A stretch of DNA of 15,324 nucleotides. Origin: Deltaproteobacteria bacterium. Lineage in GTDB: Bacteria > Desulfobacterota_B > Binatia > Bin18. The DNA lies in assembly GCA_012271025.1 (NCBI GenBank), contig JAAXHF010000520.1, positions 1 to 15,324 of the forward strand, given 5' to 3'. This document shows, piece after piece, positions 7,355 to 13,436 of this stretch. The translations under genes were made by a program, and so were the position numbers. Every line of letters begins with the position of its first letter. The first letter of the stretch is position 1. The notes beneath the pieces were generated by a model. It searched no databases. It had not been told where the DNA came from and saw only the letters and a list, made by a program, of their open reading frames with translations.

Positions 7355-8104
7355 TCAGAGCGGATAGCCCTGGCGTTTCAGGCGCCGGGCCGCTTCGCGA
7401 AAGCTGAGACTGCTCAGCCGTCCCCTGTTGTGGTGCAGAAATGTCAGCACCCGCTCGGGCGCGGTGGCCGAATAATCACGCAGCGCCCAGCCGATGGCTT
7501 TGCGAATGAAGAAGGCGGTTTCGCCCGCAGTCTGAAGGCAGTAGCCAAACAACCGCCCCTCATCGGTGTCCTCCATGTGGTGAACCTGTGACAGCAGGGC
7601 GGCGCGGCGCAGCCACATATCCTGGTCGTTAATCCAGACGTCCAGGGTCGGGCTGACGGCCGGGCGGTGGTGGTACAAGACCCGGCCGACCAGGTGGATG
7701 GCAATCTCATCCACAAAGTCCCACCAGGCGCCGCCTTGGATGAGCCGTTTGTACAGGGCCAGCGAGCGAGGCGTGACAAAGTCGGCGTACAGCCGCGCCA
7801 TACGGATGGCCAGGTATTTTTCCTCCCGATGGGACAGGACCCACAAGCCTGTCACCGCCCGTTCATAGGTGTCGTGGTCGGCGATGGGGAAACGGTCTCT
7901 GACTGCGGTGGCAATCCGGTCCCGCTCAGGCTTGGCCACGCCATAAAACGGCATGTCGGTCTTTATATAGGCGGCCATCGGACCGGCCTTGGCCGGGTCG
8001 GCGTGTGAGCCCAACTGGCCGCTCACAAAGGCGCACAACTCGGCGACCGAGGAAAGTGCCGGGGCTGACGCCTGTGTCCGAAGCCGCACCATCCCTCCCA
8101 CCAT
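7355..8104 (-). CDS. alkD: DNA alkylation repair enzyme, AlkD-type HEAT-like DNA glycosylase
   Basis: AlkD enzymes excise 3-methyl- and 7-methylpurines with a scaffold of HEAT-like helices. With the ATG at 8104 the protein is 249 aa, near family length. Residues I recall from Bacillus cereus AlkD (Tyr27, Trp109, Asp113, Arg148, Trp187) all appear here at a constant offset of 19: Tyr46, Trp128 and Asp132 (in GGAWWDFVDEIA), Arg167 (MWLRRAAL), Trp206 (IGWALRD). The YKTD-like AAYIKTDMPFYGV and the C-terminal RKAIGWALRDYS also fit. The open frame extends upstream to 8278, but that part overlaps the gene on the other strand and looks non-coding. ATG 8092 is an alternative start. It is divergent from the crotonase-like gene, with 90 bp between. 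Confidence 0.93.
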   Translation of the reverse strand: MVGGMVRLRTQASAPALSSVAELCAFVSGQLGSHADPAKAGPMAAYIKTDMPFYGVAKPERDRIATAVRDRFPIADHDTYERAVTGLWVLSHREEKYLAIRMARLYADFVTPRSLALYKRLIQGGAWWDFVDEIAIHLVGRVLYHHRPAVSPTLDVWINDQDMWLRRAALLSQVHHMEDTDEGRLFGYCLQTAGETAFFIRKAIGWALRDYSATAPERVLTFLHHNRGRLSSLSFREAARRLKRQGYPL

Positions 8105-8145
8105 AGCCGACGCTCCGTCGCCCAACCATCCCCGCCTGGCACGCC

Positions 8146-8174
8146 TTGTCTTGCCCGGTTCGGGGTGCTTTAAC
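8146..8174 (+). promoter_or_regulatory. Possible sigma70-type promoter for the crotonase-like gene
   Basis: TTGTCT (8146-8151) and TTTAAC (8169-8174) are 17 bp apart, each 4 of 6 to consensus, in the divergent intergenic region. Transcription would start near 8181, just before the AAGGAGG ribosome binding site at 8182-8188, leaving a very short leader. Read by eye only. Confidence 0.35.
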
Positions 8175-8194
8175 CAGCCACAAGGAGGACAGCC

Positions 8195-8959
8195 ATGGCC
8201 AGGTTTGAAGACTACGCCGAGAGCTACAAGCACGTGCGCATGGAACGCCGCAACGGGATTTTGCAGATGCAGCTGCACACGGACGGCGGCACGCTACGCT
8301 GGGGAGAGAGCCCGCACTCCGAGTTGGGACGCTGCTTTTACGATATCGGCAGTGACCCGGATAACAAGGTCATCATCATGACCGGAACGGAGGACAAGTT
8401 TATCGCCCGGTTTGCCCGAGAGGAGCGATTGGATATGACCCCTCAGCGCTGGGATCATATTTATTGGGACGCCAAGAAACTGCTGATGAACCATCTCGAT
8501 ATCGAGGTGCCGATGATTGCCGCCGTCAATGGCCCGGCCACCATCCACGCCGAACTGGGCGTGTTGTGCGATATCGTGCTGGCGACCGAGGACAGTGTCT
8601 TCCAGGACGCGCCGCATTTTCCGAACGGCATCGTGCCGGGTGACGGTGTGCATGTGGTGTGGCCGCTGCTGCTGGGCATCAACCGGGGACGCTATTTTCT
8701 GCTGACCGGCCAAAAGCTGTCGGCTCAGGAAGCGCTGGACCTGGGGGTGGTGAACGAAGTCGTGCCCCGCGACCGCCTGCTGGCGCGGGCCTGGGAACTG
8801 GCCGAGCAGATCGTTGACAAGCCGCCGCTGACCGTCCGCTATGCCCGGGTCGCCCTCACCCAGCAACTCAAGCGGCTGATGCTTGACAACCTCGGCTACG
8901 GTCTGTCCCTGGAAGGCTTGGGGGCCAACGATTATTGGCCGGGCGGGAAAAAGCGCTAG
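8195..8959 (+). CDS. Crotonase-superfamily C-C hydrolase, 6-oxocamphor hydrolase-like
   Basis: The 254-aa crotonase fold starts at ATG 8195 behind AAGGAGG (8182-8188). It lacks the second catalytic Glu of enoyl-CoA hydratase: the segment reads [16 protein letters not shown] (136-151). It resembles 6-oxocamphor hydrolase (OCH, CamK) of Rhodococcus, a retro-Claisenase that cuts cyclic beta-diketones without CoA. From memory OCH uses His122, His145, Asp154 and Glu244. Here His118 (ATIHAE), His141 (PHFPNG), Asp150 (PGDG) and Glu240 (SLEGL) sit at the same spacing, all offset by four, and total length is almost equal (257 in OCH). [19 protein letters not shown] and VNEVV are also shared. The fold and the hydrolase type are well supported; the substrate is unknown. 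No camphor genes are in the window. It converges on the flavin enzyme gene, 6 bp away. Confidence 0.88.
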   Translation: MARFEDYAESYKHVRMERRNGILQMQLHTDGGTLRWGESPHSELGRCFYDIGSDPDNKVIIMTGTEDKFIARFAREERLDMTPQRWDHIYWDAKKLLMNHLDIEVPMIAAVNGPATIHAELGVLCDIVLATEDSVFQDAPHFPNGIVPGDGVHVVWPLLLGINRGRYFLLTGQKLSAQEALDLGVVNEVVPRDRLLARAWELAEQIVDKPPLTVRYARVALTQQLKRLMLDNLGYGLSLEGLGANDYWPGGKKR

Positions 8960-8965
8960 GCGCGG

Positions 8966-10177
8966 CTACTGAAACGGCGCGTCGTTGGTTTGGCCCAGCA
9001 GATACTTGCCCGACAGCTCCGCCACCCGGTCAGGATGGGCGTTAATGTGCAGCGGCATGGCCTGAAAGTCACGGTAGCGACGCTCAAAAGAGCCGCTCTC
9101 GCGCAGCCCGTTGCCGCCCTGAACTCTGAGCAGCAGACGCATGGCTTCATCACACAGCCGCAGGGCAACCATGCTGTAGTTCAGCTGGCGCAGATAATCG
9201 GCCTCAGTCGGGCTGATGCCGGCTTCGATACGGGCGTCGGTCTCGGCACAGCCGGTTTCGACCGCCGCCCGGGCGGCGGCAATCGAGGCGCCGGCCTGAC
9301 CGATGTTCAACTGCACGGCCGGTCGCTCGGCGACCTTGACGCCAAAGATGGCGACCCGCTCAGCCAGCTCGGCGCAGGCTTCCTCCAGCGCGGCGTTGGC
9401 CAGGCCAACCGCCTGGGCGCCGAGCCACAGGTCTGACACGGCAACCCAGTCCTCCCGGTAGCGCTGGGCAACAACCGGGGTCTGGGGGTCACGGAAGGTG
9501 TAGCGAAAATCGAGCGGAAAGGGCCGCAGCAGGGAGACCGGAACCGAGACGGATTCATAGTTGATATGATCCGTGGCAGACGCCCGCAGGCTCATCGAGT
9601 TCCAGGTCGGATCGACCGACACCCCCGGGGCGTCGGTTCGGACCAGCGTAAAACGCAGATCCGGCTTGCCCTTGGGCTGTGTCTCGCCACCGTCCAGCGC
9701 AAACAGACACGCCGCCCACTCGCCGTAGCGCGAACCGGAGGCAAAACTGGCCCGGCCGTTGATAATCACCCGGTCTCCATCACGCCGGCCGTGGACGCTC
9801 GTCCCAGCCCCGGCCGGAAAACTGACCCATTCCCGCCTGTCCACAATCTGTCGTAACAGGTCTGCCGCAGCCGGTCCCATCTGGGCCACAATGAAGTGGA
9901 ACACGCACAGATGGTTCCACAGGCACCAGGCGGTTGAGGCGCAACGGGCGGCCACGGCCTCCAGCTCTCTGGCAATCTGGCCGATACTGGCCTCCACACC
10001 GCCGATGTTGCGGCTGGCCGACAGGCGCATGACGTCGGTCTGTTTCAGGGCTCGAATCAAATCCGGGTCCACATTCCGGGTGCGGTCGGCCTGGGGGGCT
10101 TGTTCGGCAATGCGGGCGAGCAGGGGGGCACACACCAACTCGTGCTCACGCCCCATAAAATCGTGTACCGTGTTCAT
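8966..10177 (-). CDS. Acyl-CoA dehydrogenase-fold flavoprotein, group D monooxygenase-like
   Basis: A 403-aa protein starting at ATG 10177 with GAAGGAG 7-8 nt upstream. The N-terminal helical domain (1-about 110) and beta middle (GDRVIINGRASFASGSRYGEWAACL, about 134-158) fit the acyl-CoA dehydrogenase fold. The G-x-x-FASG-x-x-x-x-W pattern is typical of two-component oxygenases such as HsaA, HpaB and DszC-like enzymes. The helical C-terminal part (about 245-395) matches the Acyl-CoA_dh_2 type, ending LRVQGGNGLRESGSFERRYRDFQAMPLHINAHPDR. No clear catalytic Glu of true dehydrogenases was seen. It could be an FMNH2-dependent hydroxylase or a dehydrogenase; if an oxygenase, a flavin reductase is needed and none is in the window. 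It is divergent from the amidase gene. Confidence 0.85.
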   Translation of the reverse strand: MNTVHDFMGREHELVCAPLLARIAEQAPQADRTRNVDPDLIRALKQTDVMRLSASRNIGGVEASIGQIARELEAVAARCASTAWCLWNHLCVFHFIVAQMGPAAADLLRQIVDRREWVSFPAGAGTSVHGRRDGDRVIINGRASFASGSRYGEWAACLFALDGGETQPKGKPDLRFTLVRTDAPGVSVDPTWNSMSLRASATDHINYESVSVPVSLLRPFPLDFRYTFRDPQTPVVAQRYREDWVAVSDLWLGAQAVGLANAALEEACAELAERVAIFGVKVAERPAVQLNIGQAGASIAAARAAVETGCAETDARIEAGISPTEADYLRQLNYSMVALRLCDEAMRLLLRVQGGNGLRESGSFERRYRDFQAMPLHINAHPDRVAELSGKYLLGQTNDAPFQ

Positions 10178-10208
10178 GGACGGACTCCTTCAGCGCGCGT
10201 CTCGGCGC

Positions 10209-10237
10209 ATGGTGGCAGCGGTGCCGGAGCGTGTCAA
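10209..10237 (-). promoter_or_regulatory. Possible promoter for the flavoprotein gene
   Basis: On the minus strand a perfect TTGACA (-35, 10237-10232) is followed after 17 bp by CACCAT (10214-10209), only 3 of 6 to the -10 consensus. A start near 10202 would leave a leader of about 25 nt containing the GAAGGAG ribosome binding site. The weak -10 keeps this tentative. Confidence 0.35.
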
Positions 10238-10295
10238 GCGAGCTGCCGTCCGGGCGTGTTCCGTGCTACAGTTCCGGGCAAAGGAGGAGCGATCC

Positions 10296-11705
10296 ATGCA
10301 AGACCTGTGCCTTTTGTCGATTGCAGAGTTGGCGCCGCAGATCCAGCGTCGCGAGGTATCTCCGCTTGAGGTCACTCGAGCCTATCTGGATCGGATTCAG
10401 GCTGTTGACGGACAGCTGAACAGCTATATCAGCCTCACCGCCGAGCGTGCCCTGGAGGACGCCAAAGCCGCCGAAACAGCGATACAGGCCGGAACCTACC
10501 GTGGCCCGCTGCACGGCATCCCGCTGGCCCACAAAGATATTGTGGCCACCGAGGGGATCAAAACGACCTGCGGCTCACGGGTGTTGAAAGACGCCCTACC
10601 CGACTACGACGGCGCGGTGATTGAGCGTTTGCAGGCTGCGGGTTCCGTCCTGCTGGGCAAACTCAACATGAACGAGTTTGCAACGATCATCCCCAGTCCG
10701 CATTTTGGTCCGGTGAATAATCCGTGGAACCTGGAACATAGTCCCGGCGGGTCGAGCAGCGGTTCGGGAGCGGCGGTGGCCGCGGGCCTGTGTGCCGGGT
10801 CGCTGGGGACGGATACCGGGGGCTCGATCCGCATTCCGGCCGCCTTTTGTGGAACGGTCGGCCTCAAGGCCAGCCATGGCCGGATCAGCCTGTACGGGGT
10901 AACGCCCCTGGCCTGGTCGCTCGACCATATCGGACCGCTGACCAGAACGGTCAAGGACGCGGCGCTCATGCTGCACGCCCTGGCCGGCTACGACCGGCGG
11001 GATGTCGTCTCAAGCCAGACGCCGGTTGTCGATTACACGGCAAAACTGACCGGGGAGATCAGCGGCATGCGCCTGGGAGTGCCAGCCCACTTTTTCCCCG
11101 ACTCGACCGATCCCGAGGTCCAGAGCGCGTTTGAGCAGGCGGTCCAAGTCCTGGCCGGCTTGGGCGCCCGGATTGAAGACGTCGAGCTACCCGCGCTTGA
11201 CCGGGTGTGGCCCGACATCGCCGAGGTGCTGCTGAACGCCGAGGCCAATGTGTGGCACGAACCCTATCTGCAAAGCCAGGCCGATGACTATGGCCCCAAG
11301 GTGCGCCGTTTTCTCGAACGGGGCAAACCCACGCTGGCCACCGACTATGTCAAGGCCCGCCACGCCCAGGCCCGTTTTCGCCAGGACATGCTGGCCCGTT
11401 TTGGCCGGCTCGACGCGATATTGACTCCGGGTGAGCTGATTCCCGCCCCGCGCCATGACGCCCGTTCGGCGACGATCAAGGGCCGCGAGGTCAAGCTCAT
11501 GTCGGCCCTGATCTCGGCCACCTGTCCGTTTAATGTGACGGGCCAGCCGGCTTTAAGCCTGCCGTGCGGTTTTACCCGTAGCGGACTGCCGCTGGCGCTA
11601 CAGATTGTGGGCAAACCGTTTGATGAGGCGAGCGTGTTGCAGGTCGGCCATGCCTACGAAGTCCACACCGACTGGCATACGCGGCGGCCACCGCTCCCGG
11701 CCTGA
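10296..11705 (+). CDS. Amidase-signature family hydrolase (GatA-like)
   Basis: 469 aa from ATG 10296, with AAGGAGGA at 10281-10288. It has the amidase signature catalytic set: Lys80 in GIPLAHKDIVATEG, the cis-Ser in SPGGSSSGSGAAVAAG (Ser153), and the nucleophile Ser177 in GTDTGGSIRIPAAFCG. The Ser-Ser spacing of 24 matches GatA and FAAH. The C-terminus has the usual NVTGQPALSLPCGFTRSGLPLALQIVGKPFDE. It could be the A subunit of an Asp/Glu-tRNA amidotransferase, but gatB and gatC are not adjacent and the neighbours are catabolic, so a free-standing amidase or amide hydrolase is more likely. The open frame continues upstream to 9759, antisense to the flavoprotein gene; that part is a shadow. 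Confidence 0.92.
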   Translation: MQDLCLLSIAELAPQIQRREVSPLEVTRAYLDRIQAVDGQLNSYISLTAERALEDAKAAETAIQAGTYRGPLHGIPLAHKDIVATEGIKTTCGSRVLKDALPDYDGAVIERLQAAGSVLLGKLNMNEFATIIPSPHFGPVNNPWNLEHSPGGSSSGSGAAVAAGLCAGSLGTDTGGSIRIPAAFCGTVGLKASHGRISLYGVTPLAWSLDHIGPLTRTVKDAALMLHALAGYDRRDVVSSQTPVVDYTAKLTGEISGMRLGVPAHFFPDSTDPEVQSAFEQAVQVLAGLGARIEDVELPALDRVWPDIAEVLLNAEANVWHEPYLQSQADDYGPKVRRFLERGKPTLATDYVKARHAQARFRQDMLARFGRLDAILTPGELIPAPRHDARSATIKGREVKLMSALISATCPFNVTGQPALSLPCGFTRSGLPLALQIVGKPFDEASVLQVGHAYEVHTDWHTRRPPLPA

Positions 11706-11756
11706 GTGAGGCAGTGCGAGAGCGCTATATGAAGCTCAAGGCCGTTAAGGGAGATG

Positions 11757-11779
11757 TTGACTCATACTCAATGAGTCAA
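11757..11779. promoter_or_regulatory. Palindromic operator inside the toxin-antitoxin promoter
   Basis: TTGACTCAT (11757-11765) and ATGAGTCAA (11771-11779) are a perfect 9-bp inverted repeat with a 5-bp spacer (ACTCA). It covers the -35 and reaches the edge of the -10. Ribbon-helix-helix antitoxins bind such sites as dimers and repress their own operon, so this is the likely autoregulatory site. Confidence 0.75.
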
Positions 11780-11786
11780 TTATACT
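11757..11786 (+). promoter_or_regulatory. Promoter of the toxin-antitoxin operon
   Basis: TTGACT (-35, 11757-11762) and TATACT (-10, 11781-11786), each 5 of 6 to consensus, are 18 bp apart. The expected transcription start, about 7 nt after the -10, falls at about 11793, which is the A of the antitoxin ATG. No Shine-Dalgarno precedes that ATG, so the mRNA is probably leaderless or nearly so. Confidence 0.7.
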
Positions 11787-11792
11787 CCTGTT

Positions 11793-12038
11793 ATGACAAA
11801 ACGCCTCCAGGTTCTCTTTGATGAGGAAGAATATCGAGAGATTCAAGGTGCGGCCCAACGGCAGCGAATGACTGTGGCAGAATGGGTTCGCCAAGCGCTG
11901 CGCAAGGCGCGAAGCACTCATTCTGGCACAATCGATGCCAAGCTGCGCGCCATCACCGATGCGTCGCGGCACGAATTTCCAACAGCCGATATAGAGGTGA
12001 TGCTGCGGGAGATCGAATCGGGGCGACGTCTCCCGTGA
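11793..12038 (+). CDS. Ribbon-helix-helix (CopG-like) antitoxin
   Basis: An 81-aa protein that begins RLQVLFDEEEYREIQGAAQRQRMTVAEWVRQALRKAR. A short beta strand (about 4-9) and two helices make up a ribbon-helix-helix DNA-binding domain in the first 40 residues. The C-terminal 40 residues, ending IEVMLREIESGRRLP, would be the toxin-wrapping tail. The stop overlaps the toxin start (GTGA at 12035-12038), the usual antitoxin-toxin coupling. It acts as repressor of its own promoter and neutraliser of the PIN toxin. ATG 11793 is the only plausible start. The stretch is less G+C-rich than its surroundings at the 5' end, which suggests an accessory cassette. Confidence 0.88.
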   Translation: MTKRLQVLFDEEEYREIQGAAQRQRMTVAEWVRQALRKARSTHSGTIDAKLRAITDASRHEFPTADIEVMLREIESGRRLP

Positions 12039-12430
12039 TCTTCATCGACTCCAACGTGCCGATGTACTTGGTAGGCGCGCCACATCCGAACAAGGGCCGC
12101 GCGCTTGCGTTGCTCGCGCAGTTAGTACGAGCCGGAGAACGACTCGTCACCGACGTGGAGGTCTACCAGGAGATCCTTCATCGATACACGGCGATTCAGC
12201 GGCTGGATGCCATTGACGCCGCGTTCGAGAGCCTGGATGCGATTGCCGACGATATTCTGACCTTTGGCATGTCTGAAATCCGTGCCGCCAGGGTGCTCAT
12301 CGGCTCTGTGGATGGTCTGTCCGCACGGGACGCCTTGCACGTGGCCGTGATGCGCCAGGCCGGGATCAATCGCATCCTGAGCTTCGATAAGGGTTTCGAC
12401 GCTTGCCCCGGCGTCGACCGCCTGGGTTGA
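12035..12430 (+). CDS. PIN-domain toxin (VapC-like ribonuclease)
   Basis: 131 aa from GTG 12035, which overlaps the antitoxin stop by 4 bp. PIN nucleases cut RNA (often tRNA or rRNA) with Mg held by acidic residues. Candidates here are Asp5 (MIFIDSN), Glu46 (VEVYQEILHRY, after Asp40/Glu42), Asp99 (LSARDALHVAVM) and Asp118/Asp122 (ILSFDKGFD). The order and spacing fit a full-length, intact PIN domain. Paired with a ribbon-helix-helix antitoxin rather than a VapB-type AbrB antitoxin, a known alternative pairing. The frame upstream of 12035 is a shadow of the antitoxin gene. Confidence 0.9.
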   Translation: MIFIDSNVPMYLVGAPHPNKGRALALLAQLVRAGERLVTDVEVYQEILHRYTAIQRLDAIDAAFESLDAIADDILTFGMSEIRAARVLIGSVDGLSARDALHVAVMRQAGINRILSFDKGFDACPGVDRLG

Positions 12431-12494
12431 CCCTCCATCCTCCGAGTGGAACAGAGGTCGGACGTGCGTGCCTCGAAACGGCGGTATTACGGCG

Positions 12495-12520
12495 GGTTCT
12501 CCTGCCCAAACCAGGGAGCC
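12495..12520. terminator. Hairpin between convergent toxin and HugZ-like genes
   Basis: GGTTCTCCTG (12495-12504) and CAGGGAGCC (12512-12520) can form 9 pairs with one bulged T and one G-T wobble around CCCAAAC. It lies in the 114-bp gap between converging genes, so a terminator role is possible, but no T-run follows on either strand. Nothing else is seen in 12431-12544. Confidence 0.3.
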
Positions 12521-12544
12521 GAACGAAAGGCCGATGTACACACC

Positions 12545-13393
12545 TTACTCCCGCGCCGCTTTGACCATTTCCACCAGCACCTTCCTCGCCTCCTGACTGC
12601 TGCGAACCTCGTGGGGAAAGGCCAGCCGCAGCCCGCGCAGCCGTTCTCCGCTGCGCACCCGCAGCCGAAAGCCCAAACGGTCGATCCCGATCATCTCGGC
12701 TGAATCGGCTTTGATATCGCGGTAGGCCCGGCAGTACAGCCGCAGGGCATCGGCGTGGTCGGCGTTCATGTGCTCAATAATCCCGGCCGCCACCTCGGCC
12801 AGGGGATCCCACTCGGCCCGGGTGTAATCGGCGGCGGCGACCCAGCCCATGGCCCCGAAGCCGCCGACATAGTACACGTCGGTCACGTCCATGCGATAGA
12901 AGCCGAAATCGTCAAAATCGACCCAGGCTCGCGCGTTTTCATAGCGCGCCAGATAGCCCGCCCTGCTTGTCTCCAGGTCCGCCTCGGGCAGGGCCGTGAC
13001 CTGACCCAGCAGCGTTGCCCGTGCTCCGGCCAGCGGATCGCCGGTCCAGCCGGGTTGGCTGACCAGCAGGCTGGCGTGCGGGTCGGTCTTGAGGTTTTGG
13101 GTGTGCATCGCCATCACGCTGATCAAAAACACCGGACGGCCGTGGTCGTCGAGGGCATACGGCATGACCGAGCCGAACGGCCAGCCGGGATGTTTGCGGG
13201 ACATGCTGGACAGGGTACCCGTCCGGCCCAGATACAGCAGGGTCCGCACCTGCTCGGCAAAGGACGGTTCGGGAACGCTCGGGGCTGACGAGTCCGTCCG
13301 GGCGTGTTGGCTGCCCAAGGTGGGTGATGATCTCTTCCCAGAGTCATCATCACCCACCTTGCTGATCGGTTCTTGCTTGGACGCTTGCGGCAT
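12545..13393 (-). CDS. HugZ-like pyridoxamine-phosphate-oxidase-fold protein with DUF2470
   Basis: 282 aa from ATG 13393, with GAGGAGAT 4-6 nt upstream. A split-barrel FMN-binding-type domain (about 44-190; LLYLGRTGTLSS, FGSVMPYALDDHGRPVFLISVMAMHTQNLKTDPHASLLV, FGFYRMDVTDVYYVGGFGAMGWV) is followed by a C-terminal DUF2470 domain (about 198-280) with EHMNADHADALRLYCRAY. This two-domain layout is that of HugZ-type heme oxygenase/heme-utilisation proteins; enzymatic heme breakdown here is inference. The first ~42 residues are polar and low in order. Residues 11-26 are encoded by a perfect palindrome (13316-13361), so an element has landed in, or is read as, the N-terminus. It lies 43 bp downstream of the nucleotidyltransferase gene and may share its transcript. 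Confidence 0.88.
   Translation of the reverse strand: MPQASKQEPISKVGDDDSGKRSSPTLGSQHARTDSSAPSVPEPSFAEQVRTLLYLGRTGTLSSMSRKHPGWPFGSVMPYALDDHGRPVFLISVMAMHTQNLKTDPHASLLVSQPGWTGDPLAGARATLLGQVTALPEADLETSRAGYLARYENARAWVDFDDFGFYRMDVTDVYYVGGFGAMGWVAAADYTRAEWDPLAEVAAGIIEHMNADHADALRLYCRAYRDIKADSAEMIGIDRLGFRLRVRSGERLRGLRLAFPHEVRSSQEARKVLVEMVKAARE
13316..13361 (-). repeat. Palindromic repeat element, copy 1 (46 bp)
   Basis: On the minus strand, arm CAAGGTGGGTGATGAT, inner GACTCTGGGAAGAG, arm ATCATCACCCACCTTG. The 16-bp arms pair perfectly; within the inner part CTCT pairs with AGAG around a GGGA tetraloop (GNRA class), leaving a 2-nt GA bulge on the 5' side. It lies wholly within the HugZ-like coding sequence. 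It is related to copy 2 at 14810-14863, in opposite orientation. Confidence 0.85.
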
Positions 13394-13436
13394 GGGGATC
13401 TCCTCAACAATGCAGACCGCTCTCTCACAGGCGGCC

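Noticed and set aside
8105..8278. N-terminal extension of the AlkD-like frame
   Set aside because: It overlaps the start of the well-supported crotonase-like gene and its residues do not resemble AlkD; ATG 8104 gives the family length.
8195..8959. Plain enoyl-CoA hydratase call
   Set aside because: The second catalytic Glu region is replaced by a His-containing segment and the residue set fits 6-oxocamphor hydrolase instead.
9759..10295. N-terminal extension of the amidase frame by about 180 codons
   Set aside because: It runs antisense to the flavoprotein gene, while ATG 10296 has a strong AAGGAGGA site and gives a protein of normal length.
11729..11821. 30-codon frame starting ATGAAGCTCAAG across the toxin-antitoxin promoter
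   Set aside because: It has no ribosome binding site, crosses the promoter and runs out of frame into the antitoxin gene.
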